A DNA stretch of 64,000 bases from Nitratireductor sp. XY-223. GTDB taxonomy: Bacteria; Pseudomonadota; Alphaproteobacteria; Rhizobiales; Rhizobiaceae. The notes beneath the pieces are model-generated. The model saw only the letters and a list, made by a program, of their open reading frames with translations. It made no database searches and was not told the DNA's origin. The stretch covers positions 434,001 to 498,000 of the forward strand of contig NZ_SPNT01000001.1 in NCBI RefSeq assembly GCF_004959855.1. The letters are read 5' to 3'. The position numbers and the translations under genes are program-made. Of the stretch, positions 54,849 to 63,504 are shown in pieces (the stretch's first letter is position 1; every line of letters starts with the position of its first letter).

Positions 54849-55877
54849 ATGTCGCAACCGTTCAAAGTGGCGGCCGTGCAGGCCGCGCCGGCGTTCCTGG
54901 ATCTCGACAAAGCGGTGGAGAAGGCGATCGCCCTCATCGACGAGGCCGGTTCCAAGGACGTCAAGCTGATCGCCTTTCCCGAAACCTGGATTCCGGGCTA
55001 TCCGTGGTGGATCTGGCTCGGCGCCCCGGCCTGGGGCATGCAGTTCGTCGGGCGGTACTTCGACAACTCGATCGAGGCCGGCAGCGAGCACGAAGAGGCG
55101 CTTCGCGAAGCCGCGCGGCGTAACGGCACGCAAGTTGTCCTGGGCGTTTCGGAACGCGCCGGCGGCAGCCTCTACATGGGTCAGTGGATCATCGGATCGG
55201 ACGGCGAAATCATCGCCCGGCGCCGCAAGCTCAAGCCGACCCATGTGGAACGCACCGTGTTCGGCGAGGGCGACGGCAGCGATATCACCGTCCACGACAC
55301 GGAAATCGGCCGTGTCGGCGCGCTGTGCTGCTGGGAACACCTGCAGCCGCTGACCAAATATGCGATGTATTCGCAGCACGAGCAGATCCATATCGCGTCC
55401 TGGCCCAGCTTCAGCCTTTACCGCGGCGCGGCCTACGCACTCGGGCCGGAACTCAACACATCGGCGAGCCAGATGTATGCGGCGGAAGGCCAGTGCTTCG
55501 TCATTGCGTCCTCGGCCACCGTCTCCCAGGAGATGTACGAACTCCTGTGCGATACGCCCGACAAGCAGCAATTTCTGCAGCCCGGCGGCGGCTTTGCCCG
55601 CATTTTCGGTCCGGACGGCGCGCCCATCGGCGAGCCGCTCGGTGAGAACGAAGAGGGGCTCCTGATCGCCGAAATCGACCTCGCGGCCATCGCCTATGCC
55701 AAGGCGGCCGCCGATCCGGTCGGTCACTATTCACGGCCCGACGTGCTCAGGCTGATGTTCAACCGCCGCGCCAATCCGCCGGTGATGGCCTTCGAGGAAG
55801 GCACCAAGCTGGCCGCGGAGATCGAAGAGGGCGTCAGCGCGGCCGAGGCGGAGGATGTCAAGGATGCAGCAGAATAA
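54849..55877 (+). CDS. Nitrilase
   Basis: 342 residues from the ATG at 54849 (GGAGG eight bases upstream). The carbon-nitrogen hydrolase triad is visible: Glu45 in LIAFPETWIPGYPWW, Lys129 in RRRKLKPTHVERTVFGEGDG, and nucleophile Cys161 in GALCCWEHLQPL. The FGEGDGSDI and CCWEHLQP segments are typical of true nitrilases rather than amidases. It hydrolyses nitriles to acids and ammonia. The next gene, overlapping by 14 bases, makes nitriles from aldoximes, so the two enzymes act in sequence, from R-CH=NOH to R-CN to R-COOH. Confidence 0.95.
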   Translation: MSQPFKVAAVQAAPAFLDLDKAVEKAIALIDEAGSKDVKLIAFPETWIPGYPWWIWLGAPAWGMQFVGRYFDNSIEAGSEHEEALREAARRNGTQVVLGVSERAGGSLYMGQWIIGSDGEIIARRRKLKPTHVERTVFGEGDGSDITVHDTEIGRVGALCCWEHLQPLTKYAMYSQHEQIHIASWPSFSLYRGAAYALGPELNTSASQMYAAEGQCFVIASSATVSQEMYELLCDTPDKQQFLQPGGGFARIFGPDGAPIGEPLGENEEGLLIAEIDLAAIAYAKAAADPVGHYSRPDVLRLMFNRRANPPVMAFEEGTKLAAEIEEGVSAAEAEDVKDAAE

Positions 55878-56901
55878 CTCCCAGGACGCCCGGACGTATC
55901 CCTTGCGGATGCCTCCGGGCTGGAACCCGCCGGTGCCGGCCTGGATGTCGGTCTTCGACGAGGGCGTCCATTCCGTTTCCATGTCGGTGATCGGTTGCCA
56001 GCACAACGAAGACCAGGACGTAGCGGGCTTCCTGAGCGATCTGAAGCAGGCGGCCACAGGCGCGGATATCGTCGACTTCGCCCGCAGTTCCGATGCGGAC
56101 GGCAGGCAGCAGACGGTCGGGATCCTCTATTGGCTAAATCCTGAAGACTCGGCCCGGTGGGCGGGGTCGGACCGTTTCGGCGCTTTCTGGAGCAAGCATG
56201 CCGAGGCCGGCGAACACGGTGTCTTCCGCGAGATGGTGAACATACCGCTGGAGCGATCCGAGACGCTGTTTTCCGGACCGGAGCACGATCACGGCATGAG
56301 CCAGAAGCGCGTCTCCCTCGAAGGGCCGGTGGACCGTCACATGTACTGGGGCGGGATGCGCGACCGCATACCGCTGTCTGCGGACGATGCCCTGGAGGCG
56401 GGCGGGCCGATCCGCGTCGTCGAGGAGGATGGCGAGCGCATATCCGTCGAAGCGCACGAGAACCTGTGCATCATCCGCTCGGGCCAGGACTGGACCCTGA
56501 CCGAAGGCGTCCAGCGCGAGGAATATCTCGAGCAGATCGAGCCTGTCCTGGATGCGGGCATGCGTTTCCTCCGGGACAACGGCGCCGAGGTCGGCTGCTA
56601 TTCCTGCCGCTACATGCGCGAGCTGGATGACGGCTTTGCCGATGCCGAACGCAGTTTCGGGCTCGCCTATTTCCGTACCATGGCGGATCTCGAGGCCTGG
56701 GCCGAGCACCACCCGACGCATCTGGCGATCTTCAACAAGTTCCTGGAAATCGCACCGAAATACGGACCGGCGCTGCAGTTGCGGCTCTGGCACGAGGTGT
56801 CGGTTCTGCCCGCCGGCAGGCAGGTGGCAGAGTATGTGCGTTGCAGCCCGGGCACCGGGTTTCTCGGAGGAATCGCCATGCAGGCGGCTGAGCCTGCCTG
56901 A
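55864..56901 (+). CDS. Heme-containing aldoxime dehydratase
   Basis: 345 residues from the ATG at 55864. An ATG at 55855 abuts the GGAGG that serves the later start, so 55864 is preferred. Family landmarks are MPPGWNPPVPAWMSVFDEGV, DVAGFLSDLKQAATG, GPVDRHMYWGGMRDRIP, and CYSCRYMRELDDGFADAERS. Near the C-terminus HHPTHLAIFNKFLEIAPKYG holds the likely proximal heme ligand (His286), and LRLWHEVSVLPAG holds the likely catalytic His310. It removes water from aldoximes with ferrous heme to give nitriles. It is encoded within the end of the nitrilase gene, the classic aldoxime-nitrile arrangement. Confidence 0.93.
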   Translation: MQQNNSQDARTYPLRMPPGWNPPVPAWMSVFDEGVHSVSMSVIGCQHNEDQDVAGFLSDLKQAATGADIVDFARSSDADGRQQTVGILYWLNPEDSARWAGSDRFGAFWSKHAEAGEHGVFREMVNIPLERSETLFSGPEHDHGMSQKRVSLEGPVDRHMYWGGMRDRIPLSADDALEAGGPIRVVEEDGERISVEAHENLCIIRSGQDWTLTEGVQREEYLEQIEPVLDAGMRFLRDNGAEVGCYSCRYMRELDDGFADAERSFGLAYFRTMADLEAWAEHHPTHLAIFNKFLEIAPKYGPALQLRLWHEVSVLPAGRQVAEYVRCSPGTGFLGGIAMQAAEPA

Positions 56902-56963
56902 TGCGCAAGACGCGGCGCGAGGGTCAATGGCCCCGCCGCGCCGCAACCATGATGGAGGAGACT

Positions 56964-58223
56964 ATGAACCTGAGACTTTTGGGACTCGGAGGCGCTGCAG
57001 CGCTTGCGCTGTTTGCCCTGCAGCCGGCGGCCGGTGCCGCGGAACCGGCTTGCGGCCTGGACAATGGCGAGAAGGCGACCGGCGAGCCGATCGTTGTCGG
57101 CGGGATCAACGGCAATGCGCCGCCCGGCGATTTTTCCGGCGGCACCGACGCGGCGGCCGCCTATTTCAAATGTGTCAACGACAATGGCGGCATCCATGGC
57201 CGGCCCATCGAATACATCGTCGAGAACGATCAGTGGAACCCGGAACTGGCCGCGCAGGTGGCCACCAAACTGGTGAAGGACCGCGGCGTCGTGGCGCTGG
57301 TCGGCAACGGATCGGTGGTCTCGATGGCGGTCAATGCCAAGCTCTACAAGGACGAAAATGTCATGGCGATGGCATCGGCCTGCGCCATATCGGACTGTTA
57401 CGAGAACGCCAATATCGTATCCACAAACCAGGGGCCGCTGCCTTCCGGCATCGGTGCGCTGAAGTTCGCCATCGAGGAGCTGGGGACGGAGCACGCGGCC
57501 TGCATCGGCTTCAACATCCCGAACAACGGCGGATGGGCCTGCGACTGGATGGGCAAATACATGGAATCGCAGGGCAGGAAATCCACGGCCCTGCTTATGG
57601 ATCCGGCCGCGGTCGATCTCAATTCCGTCTACCTGCAGGCCCTGGCCGAAGGTGTCGATACCATCCTTCTCATGCTGCCGGCGGGTCCGGCGCTCGGCAT
57701 CCTGAAGGTCGCGGAAGAGCAGGACGGGCGCGACATGTTCAAATGGGTTTCACCCACACCGCTCTATGATCCGACGGTTCCCGGCGCCCTCGGCGACTAC
57801 TGGAACGACAGTCTCTACGTCAATATCGAACTGGCGCCCTTCGATTCCGACGGCCCGGACAACCGGAACTGGAACGCCGTTATGGATGCCTATGGCCGGG
57901 AAGACGACAGGCGGGACACGTTCTCGCAGTCCGGATACGTATCGGCGAAATTCTTTGTCGAGGCGCTGCTCGAAATGGATCCGGGCTCCATCGACCGCGC
58001 ATCGGTGACGGAGGCGATCAAGAGCATTTCCGGCAAGACGTCGGACCTTCTGTGCGGGCCGTATTATGTTGGCGACTTCGACCGGCACATGCCCAATCAC
58101 GCCGGGCGCATGGTGGTGTTCCGCGACGGCCGGTTCGACGTGGTTCGCGAGTGCTACGATATCGAATCGTCCTATCTCGATCCGATCCGCGAGCAGGAAC
58201 GCCAGCTCGGCCTGACACAGTAA
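56964..58223 (+). CDS. Branched-chain-amino-acid-type ABC transporter substrate-binding protein
   Basis: 419 residues from the ATG at 56964 (GGAGGAG upstream). The signal peptide is MNLRLLGLGGAAALALFALQ with cleavage near GAAEPAC. The mature protein has a Peripla_BP_6 (LivJ-like) fold: EPIVVGGINGNAPPGDFSGG, DNGGIHGRPIEYIVENDQWN, VKDRGVVALVGNGSVVSMAV, and PNNGGWACDWMGKYMESQG. Several Cys (PACGLDN, ASACAISDC, DLLCGPYY, RECYDIE) may form disulfides. It follows the aldoxime dehydratase gene by 62 bases and precedes its permeases, so its ligand may be an aldoxime, nitrile or amino acid-derived precursor. Confidence 0.9.
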   Translation: MNLRLLGLGGAAALALFALQPAAGAAEPACGLDNGEKATGEPIVVGGINGNAPPGDFSGGTDAAAAYFKCVNDNGGIHGRPIEYIVENDQWNPELAAQVATKLVKDRGVVALVGNGSVVSMAVNAKLYKDENVMAMASACAISDCYENANIVSTNQGPLPSGIGALKFAIEELGTEHAACIGFNIPNNGGWACDWMGKYMESQGRKSTALLMDPAAVDLNSVYLQALAEGVDTILLMLPAGPALGILKVAEEQDGRDMFKWVSPTPLYDPTVPGALGDYWNDSLYVNIELAPFDSDGPDNRNWNAVMDAYGREDDRRDTFSQSGYVSAKFFVEALLEMDPGSIDRASVTEAIKSISGKTSDLLCGPYYVGDFDRHMPNHAGRMVVFRDGRFDVVRECYDIESSYLDPIREQERQLGLTQ

Positions 58224-58230
58224 CATAGCG

Positions 58231-58263
58231 CGCCGCGTTGCCGTTCCCGGCCGACGCGGCGCC
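58231..58263 (+). other. Hairpin between binding-protein and permease genes
   Basis: GCGCCGCGT (58231-58239) pairs perfectly with ACGCGGCGC (58255-58263) around a 15-base loop, eight bases after the binding-protein stop and 20 bases before the permease start. No T-tract follows. It probably stabilises the upstream message so that the receptor is made in excess. Confidence 0.6.
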
Positions 58264-58283
58264 TCCTACTTCGGCGATCACAA

Positions 58284-59156
58284 ATGAAGATCTACGGTCT
58301 TTTCCTTATTTCCGGACTTGCGGTCGGTTCGCTCTACGCGTTGGGCGGCATCGGCCTCGTTGTCCTGCGGCGGGCGACCGGCGTGCTCAATTTCGCCTAC
58401 GGTGCGATCGCGGCGGCCGCGGCCATGGTCTGCTGGCAGTTCGGGCAGTGGGACTTTCCGGGGCCGGCGGCCTGGCTCTCGGCCCTTGTGACGGGGACGG
58501 CCCTGTCGCTGCTATACGGGATGGTCGTCGCCCCGGGGCTGGCCTGGCGCGAGCCGGCCGTCAAGGCGGTCGCGACGCTGGGTTTCGCGCTGATCATCCT
58601 CGGGGTCGTCTCATTTCTTTGGGACGATGCGGCGCGCAAGCTCGTGCTTCCCACCGACAAGATGGGCGTGCGGTTGCTCGGCATGAAGATCACGGTGACC
58701 CGGATGATCGCCTTCTTCGGAAGCATTGCGATCCTGATTGGGGCAGTTCTTTATCTCGACAAGACCCGCACCGGCCTTCACATGCGGGCGCTTGCCGACA
58801 ATCGCGACCATTCCGCGCTTATCGGCATACCGGTCTTCAGGGTCGAGACCGCGGCCTGGGCGCTGTCCGGCGCGCTGGCCGGGTTTACCGGCCTGATGTT
58901 CGGAGACCTGGTACGGCTCGACCCGACGGTTATCACCTTCACGGTCATTCCGGCGATCGCGGCCGCTGTTTGCGGGCGCCTGAATTCCTTGCCCCTGACC
59001 TTTGCGGGGGGACTGGCCATCGGGGTCTGCGAAGCGATGCTGACCCTCGTCAAGCCGCTTGCGCCGCTGCGTTCCATGACACCGTTTCTGCTTGCGGCCC
59101 TGGTGATCCTTTGGATGCAGCGCAAGGAAACCCTGACCTTCGCGAGGGAGGGGTAG
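58284..59156 (+). CDS. Branched-chain-amino-acid-type ABC permease, LivH-like
   Basis: 290 residues, about eight helices. LivH landmarks: LAVGSLYALGGIGLVVLRRA, GVLNFAYGAIAAAAAMVCWQ, LGMKITVTRMIAFFGSIAIL, and the ATPase-docking segment RTGLHMRALADNRDHSALIG. It pairs with the next permease, whose start follows its stop directly. Confidence 0.93.
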   Translation: MKIYGLFLISGLAVGSLYALGGIGLVVLRRATGVLNFAYGAIAAAAAMVCWQFGQWDFPGPAAWLSALVTGTALSLLYGMVVAPGLAWREPAVKAVATLGFALIILGVVSFLWDDAARKLVLPTDKMGVRLLGMKITVTRMIAFFGSIAILIGAVLYLDKTRTGLHMRALADNRDHSALIGIPVFRVETAAWALSGALAGFTGLMFGDLVRLDPTVITFTVIPAIAAAVCGRLNSLPLTFAGGLAIGVCEAMLTLVKPLAPLRSMTPFLLAALVILWMQRKETLTFAREG

Positions 59157-60131
59157 ATGGTTCGCATGAAACCGCTGCGGGACGGCCTCCCGGTTCTGAC
59201 CCTTCTGCTGCTGTGCCTGACCGTGGTGCCCGCGATCGCCGGCGCCATATGGGTCAAAGTCTTTACTTCCGCGGCGATTTTCGCGCTGGCGGCGCGGGGC
59301 GCATCGGTACTCTACGCGCGGCTGGGTCTCGTCAACCTGGCGCAGGTCGCCCTGGTGGGCGTCGGCGGCTGGACTGTCCTGCGGTTGAACTACGCCACGT
59401 CGCTTCCGTTCGAGGTCCTTCTCCTCGCCGGTGCCGGCGTCACCGCCCTGATCGGGATGCTGCTGGCGCTTCCGGCCCTGCGCATGCGGGGCCTTTACCT
59501 CGCGCTCGTCACGCTGATGGCTGCGGGCGCCTTCCAGATCCTGTTCACGGCCTTTCAGTTTCCCAATGGCGGCAGCGGCTTCTGGGGTGTCGCGCTGCAA
59601 TCGCCGGGCGAGATGCGAAGGCCGGCGATCGCGGCGGGGGATACGGCCTATCTGCGCTACGTGATCTGTATCGCCGCCCTCGGCATGTTGTTCGCCGCCT
59701 GGCATGAGCGGGCCCGGCCGGGGCGTGCCTGGGCGATGATCCGGCAGTCGGAAGCCAATGCCATGGCCGCCGGCGTCAACGTGACCGTGTACAAGGTCTG
59801 GGCCTTCGGCCTCGCAGGCTTCCTGGCGGGACTGGCTGGCGGACTGCTCGCCGGGGCGCTTAATATCCTCGATGCGCGCTCCTTCGCGGCGGGCGAGAGC
59901 ATCCTGCTCTTTGCGCTCTGTGTCGTCGGCGGCGTCTATGGCTGGCTGGGCGCGGTCCTGGCCGGCATTCTCTACAGGGTCGTGCCGGCGCTGCTCAACG
60001 ACTGGGGGCTGGACTCCGATTTATCGCTCGTTCTCTTCGGCGCCGCGCTGCTTCACGCGCTCATGACGGCGCCGCGCGGCATTGCCGGGCAGCTATCGGG
60101 TGTGCTCGGATCGGTCGGGAGCGCGCGATGA
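59157..60131 (+). CDS. Branched-chain-amino-acid-type ABC permease, LivM-like
   Basis: 324 residues with multiple helices. LivM features are GASVLYARLGLVNLAQVALV, LLALPALRMRGLYLALVTLM, GRAWAMIRQSEANAMAAGVN (docking loop) and AFGLAGFLAGLAGGLLAGAL. It starts immediately after the LivH-like stop and overlaps the ATPase gene by four bases. Confidence 0.93.
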   Translation: MVRMKPLRDGLPVLTLLLLCLTVVPAIAGAIWVKVFTSAAIFALAARGASVLYARLGLVNLAQVALVGVGGWTVLRLNYATSLPFEVLLLAGAGVTALIGMLLALPALRMRGLYLALVTLMAAGAFQILFTAFQFPNGGSGFWGVALQSPGEMRRPAIAAGDTAYLRYVICIAALGMLFAAWHERARPGRAWAMIRQSEANAMAAGVNVTVYKVWAFGLAGFLAGLAGGLLAGALNILDARSFAAGESILLFALCVVGGVYGWLGAVLAGILYRVVPALLNDWGLDSDLSLVLFGAALLHALMTAPRGIAGQLSGVLGSVGSAR

Positions 60132-60832
60132 TCGAGATTTCCGGCCTGAGCGTGCATTTCGGCGGTGTTTGCGCCCTCGACGGCGTTTCGCTGCGCATCT
60201 GCGATGACGTCGCCGGCATCATCGGACCGAACGGCGCCGGCAAATCGACCCTGGTCAACGTCCTTTCCGGCTTTGTCCGCCCGTCCTCGGGAAGCGTTCT
60301 GGTCGAGGGAACGGATCTTTTGTCGCTCAGCCCGCACCGGCGCGCGCGCTGGGGTCTGTCACGCTCGTTCCAGAAGGTGCAGATCGTCGATGACCTGCGG
60401 GTCGAAGACCACGTGCAGGTGGTTCTCGACGCGCGGCAGCGTACGCGGCACGAACGTGAAAAGACCACTCGGGACGTGCTCGCCTATGTCGGATTGACCA
60501 GCCGGGCCGGGGCGCTGGGCGCGGAACTCAACCAGTTCGAACGGCGCATGACAGAAATCGCGCGCTGCCTCGCGGCGGCGCCGAGGATCGTTCTGCTGGA
60601 CGAGCCCGGCGGCGGCTTGTCCGAAGTCGAAACGGCGCGGCTGCGTGCCGTGATTGAAGGAATCCGGCCGCGCTTCGGGGCGCAGGTGCTGCTCATCGAC
60701 CACGATGTCGATCTCATCCGCGCTGTGTGCGGAAGGACCGCGGTGCTGGATTTCGGGCGGCTCATTGCCTTCGGGCCGACCCGCACGGTCCTGCAGGACG
60801 ATCAGGTGAAGGCGGCTTATCTCGGCCGGTAG
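60128..60832 (+). CDS. ABC ATPase, LivG-like
   Basis: 234 residues. Walker A IIGPNGAGKSTLVN, Walker B RIVLLDEPGGGLSEVE, D-loop and switch His in VLLIDHDVDLIRAVCGRTAV. The signature is degenerate: LNQFERRMTEIARCLAAAPR replaces the usual LSGGQQ-type motif, which may slow hydrolysis at one site. With the LivF-like protein it powers the transporter. Confidence 0.9.
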   Translation: MIEISGLSVHFGGVCALDGVSLRICDDVAGIIGPNGAGKSTLVNVLSGFVRPSSGSVLVEGTDLLSLSPHRRARWGLSRSFQKVQIVDDLRVEDHVQVVLDARQRTRHEREKTTRDVLAYVGLTSRAGALGAELNQFERRMTEIARCLAAAPRIVLLDEPGGGLSEVETARLRAVIEGIRPRFGAQVLLIDHDVDLIRAVCGRTAVLDFGRLIAFGPTRTVLQDDQVKAAYLGR

Positions 60833-60840
60833 GAGGTGGC

Positions 60841-61590
60841 ATGAATTCCACATTGTCGGTTTCGGCACTTTCCGTCGCGGTCGGCGGCAAGACCGTCGTC
60901 AACAACGTTTCGCTGACCGTCGCCGCAGGGGAGGTGGTCTCGCTGCTCGGCCCGAACGGCGCGGGCAAGAGCGAGCTGGTGCTCGCCGTCGCCGGTGTCA
61001 TTCCGAAAACAGCTGGCAGCGTGTCGGTGAATGGTGCGGATATCTCGGCCCTTGCGCCCCAGAAGGTGCGCGAAGCCGGCGTCGCCGCTGTGCCGGAAGG
61101 ACATCAGGTCCTTGCCGGCCTGACCGTCGACGACAATCTGGCCGCCGCCGGCGCCGCGCTGGCGTCGGCGGAGCTGGAGCTGTCGAAAGACGAGGCCTAT
61201 GGCGTGTTTCCCGAACTCAGGCCGCTCAGCCGCCAGGCGGCGGGATCCCTGTCCGGCGGGCAGCAGCAGATGGTTGCATTGGCCCAGGCGCTGGTGAGCC
61301 GGCCGCGCTTCCTGCTGATCGACGAAATGTCGCTTGGTCTTGCGCCCGTCATCATCGAGCGCCTCGTCGACGTCGTGCTTGCGCTCAAGGCGCGGCCGAT
61401 CGGCATCATGCTGATCGAGCAGTTCACCCATCTGGCGCTGGAAATCTCCGACCGGTGCTACGTCATCAATCAGGGCAGAATCCAGTATGAGGGTTCGCCG
61501 GACCGGCTGAAATCAGACCCTGAAATCCTGCACAGCGCCTATCTTGGCGTATCCGAACCCGCCGCGGTGGGTCAGGCCGTGTCGGTCTGA
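60841..61590 (+). CDS. ABC ATPase, LivF-like
   Basis: 249 residues from the ATG at 60841, after GGAGGTGG. Walker A LLGPNGAGKSELVLAVAG has Glu where Thr/Ser-Thr is usual just after the P-loop. The signature is LSGGQQQMVALAQALVSRPR, Walker B FLLIDEMSLGLAPV, and the switch His is replaced by Gln in IMLIEQFTHLALEISDRCYV, as in other LivF proteins. It is the last gene of the operon and overlaps the convergent deaminase-like gene by 19 bases. Confidence 0.92.
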   Translation: MNSTLSVSALSVAVGGKTVVNNVSLTVAAGEVVSLLGPNGAGKSELVLAVAGVIPKTAGSVSVNGADISALAPQKVREAGVAAVPEGHQVLAGLTVDDNLAAAGAALASAELELSKDEAYGVFPELRPLSRQAAGSLSGGQQQMVALAQALVSRPRFLLIDEMSLGLAPVIIERLVDVVLALKARPIGIMLIEQFTHLALEISDRCYVINQGRIQYEGSPDRLKSDPEILHSAYLGVSEPAAVGQAVSV

Positions 61591-62033
61591 ACGTGGATGC
61601 CTGCCTCTGCCAGCATGACCTCGGAGACATCGAAACTGTGGTCGAGCGCGCCGTCATGGGCCGGTTTCGGGGGGCAGACAACCGTGGAAATGCCGCTCTG
61701 GATGATGGCTCTCGCGCAATCGGCGCAGGGATAACGGTTGACGTAGATGGTGCAGCCGTCAACCGGGGTTCCCATGCGCGCCGCGTTGTAGATGGCGTTG
61801 CGTTCGGCGTGCTCGAACCAGAAGAACTTCTCCCCGGAGGCCCGGTCGAAACGGGCATCGTCGTCGGCCTTCACGCCGCGCGGCAGGCCGTTATAGCCGG
61901 TGGAGCGGACCTCGAGGTCCGGACCAACGATCACCGCGCCGACGGAAAAGTCCCGGTCTTCCGTCCAGGTGGAAACGTGATCGGCAAGTTCCATGAACCG
62001 CCGATCCCATTTCTGTTTTTTTGCCCCGTCCAT
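61572..62033 (-). CDS. dCMP deaminase-like cytidine deaminase family protein
   Basis: 153 residues from the ATG at 62033, which overlaps the aldehyde dehydrogenase stop by one base. The zinc-binding signature is HAERNAIYNAARMG with the catalytic Glu, and PCADCARAIIQSGIS with the two Cys. The N-terminal WDRRFMELADHVSTWTEDRD and NGLPRGVKADDDARF match the dCMP deaminase/ComEB group. It probably deaminates dCMP to dUMP. Being translationally coupled to an aldehyde dehydrogenase in a catabolic operon is unusual and could mean a different deamination substrate. Confidence 0.85.
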   Translation of the reverse strand: MDGAKKQKWDRRFMELADHVSTWTEDRDFSVGAVIVGPDLEVRSTGYNGLPRGVKADDDARFDRASGEKFFWFEHAERNAIYNAARMGTPVDGCTIYVNRYPCADCARAIIQSGISTVVCPPKPAHDGALDHSFDVSEVMLAEAGIHVQTDTA

Positions 62034-63469
62034 CAGCCCGCGTAGACGTAGGACGTCTTGACCGTGGTGTAGAACTCGACCGCGTAACGGCCCTGTTCGC
62101 GCGCGCCAAAGGAGGATCCCTTGCGGCCGCCGAACGGCACGTGATAGTCGACACCGGCGGTCGGCAGGTTGACCATCACCATGCCTGCCTCGGCCTTGCG
62201 CTTGAAGGCGCGGGCGTGTTTGAGGCTCTGCGTGCAAATACCGGCAGACAGTCCGAAATCCGTGTCATTGGCCACTGCGACGGCCTCGTCGAAATCGGCG
62301 ACCTTGATGATCGAGCCGCACGGCCCGAAGATTTCCTCGCGGTTGATGCGCATGTCGTTGCGCGTGCCGACAAATAGAGCGGGGGCCTGGTAGAACCCGT
62401 TGTCGGCGAGTTCGAGCCGCTCGCCGCCGATCACCTCATCGGCCTCGCCCCTGGCGATCTCGACATATTCGAGGTTGGAGTTGAGCTGCCTGGCGTCGAC
62501 CACCGGTCCGATCTGGGTCGCCTGGTCAAGAGCGTTGCCCACATTGAGCGCCTTCATCGCACGGGTCATCTCGTCGACGAAGGCATCGTGAATGCCAGCT
62601 TCGACGATCAGCCGCGACGACGCCGTGCAGCGCTGGCCGGTGGAAAAGAAGGTGCCGTTGATGCAGGCCGGCACCGCGACCGAAAGATCGGCGTCATCGA
62701 GCACGACCATGGGGTTCTTGCCGCCCATTTCGAGCTGCACCTTCTTGCGCAGCCGGCCGCAGGTCTCGGCGATGTGCTGGCCGGTTGCCACCGATCCGGT
62801 GAAGGAGATTGCGGCGATATCGGGATGACTGATCAGCGCCTCGCCGACCACCGAACCGCGACCCATGACAAGATTGAAGACACCGGCGGGGCAGCCACAT
62901 TCGTTGAGGATCCCGGCGATCACGTGCGCACAGCCGGGCGTCAGGTCGGCCGGCTTGAGGACGACGCAGTTGCCGTAGGCAAGGGCCGGGGCGATCTTCC
63001 ATGCGGGAATGGCGATGGGGAAGTTCCACGGTGTGATGAGGCCGACGATGCCGACCGGCTCGCGCGTCACCTCGATGTCGATATCGGGGCGCACCGATGC
63101 CTGCAGGTCGCCCGACTGGCGCAGCGCTTCACCGGCGAAAAACTTGAATACCTGTGCCGCGCGCATGGTTTCGCCGATGCCTTCGGCCAGCGTCTTGCCC
63201 TCTTCGCGTGAAAGCAGCCGACCGATTTCGTCCTTGCGTGCGGCAATGGTATTGCCGACCGCGTCGAGAACGTCATGGCGGGCCTGCGGAGTCGCATCCC
63301 GCCAGGCGGGCAAGGCGGCCTTGGCCGCTTCGACCGCTGCATTGACGCTCTCGTTGTCGCCATAGGAATAGGCGCCGATGACATCCGATACGTCCGACGG
63401 ATTGATGTTGTCCTGATAGTTGCCGAAGCTGATCCAGTCGGCGCCGATCAGATTGTCGTGCTTGGTCAT
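62033..63469 (-). CDS. Aldehyde dehydrogenase, 2-oxoglutarate-semialdehyde/succinate-semialdehyde type
   Basis: 478 residues. It has PVGIVGLITPWNFPIAIPAW, ISFTGSVATGQHIAETCGRL (NAD site), catalytic Glu in VQLEMGGKNPMVVLDDADLS, nucleophile Cys in FSTGQRCTASSRLIVEAGIH, and EEIFGPCGSIIKVADFDEAV. The N-terminus (IGADWISFGNYQDNINPSDV) and length resemble 2-oxoglutarate semialdehyde dehydrogenases used in arabinose, glucarate and hydroxyproline degradation. The neighbouring DapA-family lyase supports this. It oxidises the aldehyde with NAD(P). Confidence 0.9.
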   Translation of the reverse strand: MTKHDNLIGADWISFGNYQDNINPSDVSDVIGAYSYGDNESVNAAVEAAKAALPAWRDATPQARHDVLDAVGNTIAARKDEIGRLLSREEGKTLAEGIGETMRAAQVFKFFAGEALRQSGDLQASVRPDIDIEVTREPVGIVGLITPWNFPIAIPAWKIAPALAYGNCVVLKPADLTPGCAHVIAGILNECGCPAGVFNLVMGRGSVVGEALISHPDIAAISFTGSVATGQHIAETCGRLRKKVQLEMGGKNPMVVLDDADLSVAVPACINGTFFSTGQRCTASSRLIVEAGIHDAFVDEMTRAMKALNVGNALDQATQIGPVVDARQLNSNLEYVEIARGEADEVIGGERLELADNGFYQAPALFVGTRNDMRINREEIFGPCGSIIKVADFDEAVAVANDTDFGLSAGICTQSLKHARAFKRKAEAGMVMVNLPTAGVDYHVPFGGRKGSSFGAREQGRYAVEFYTTVKTSYVYAG

Positions 63470-63504
63470 TTTGATCCTCTAGCGTGATGTTTCGTTTAAG
63501 ACTG

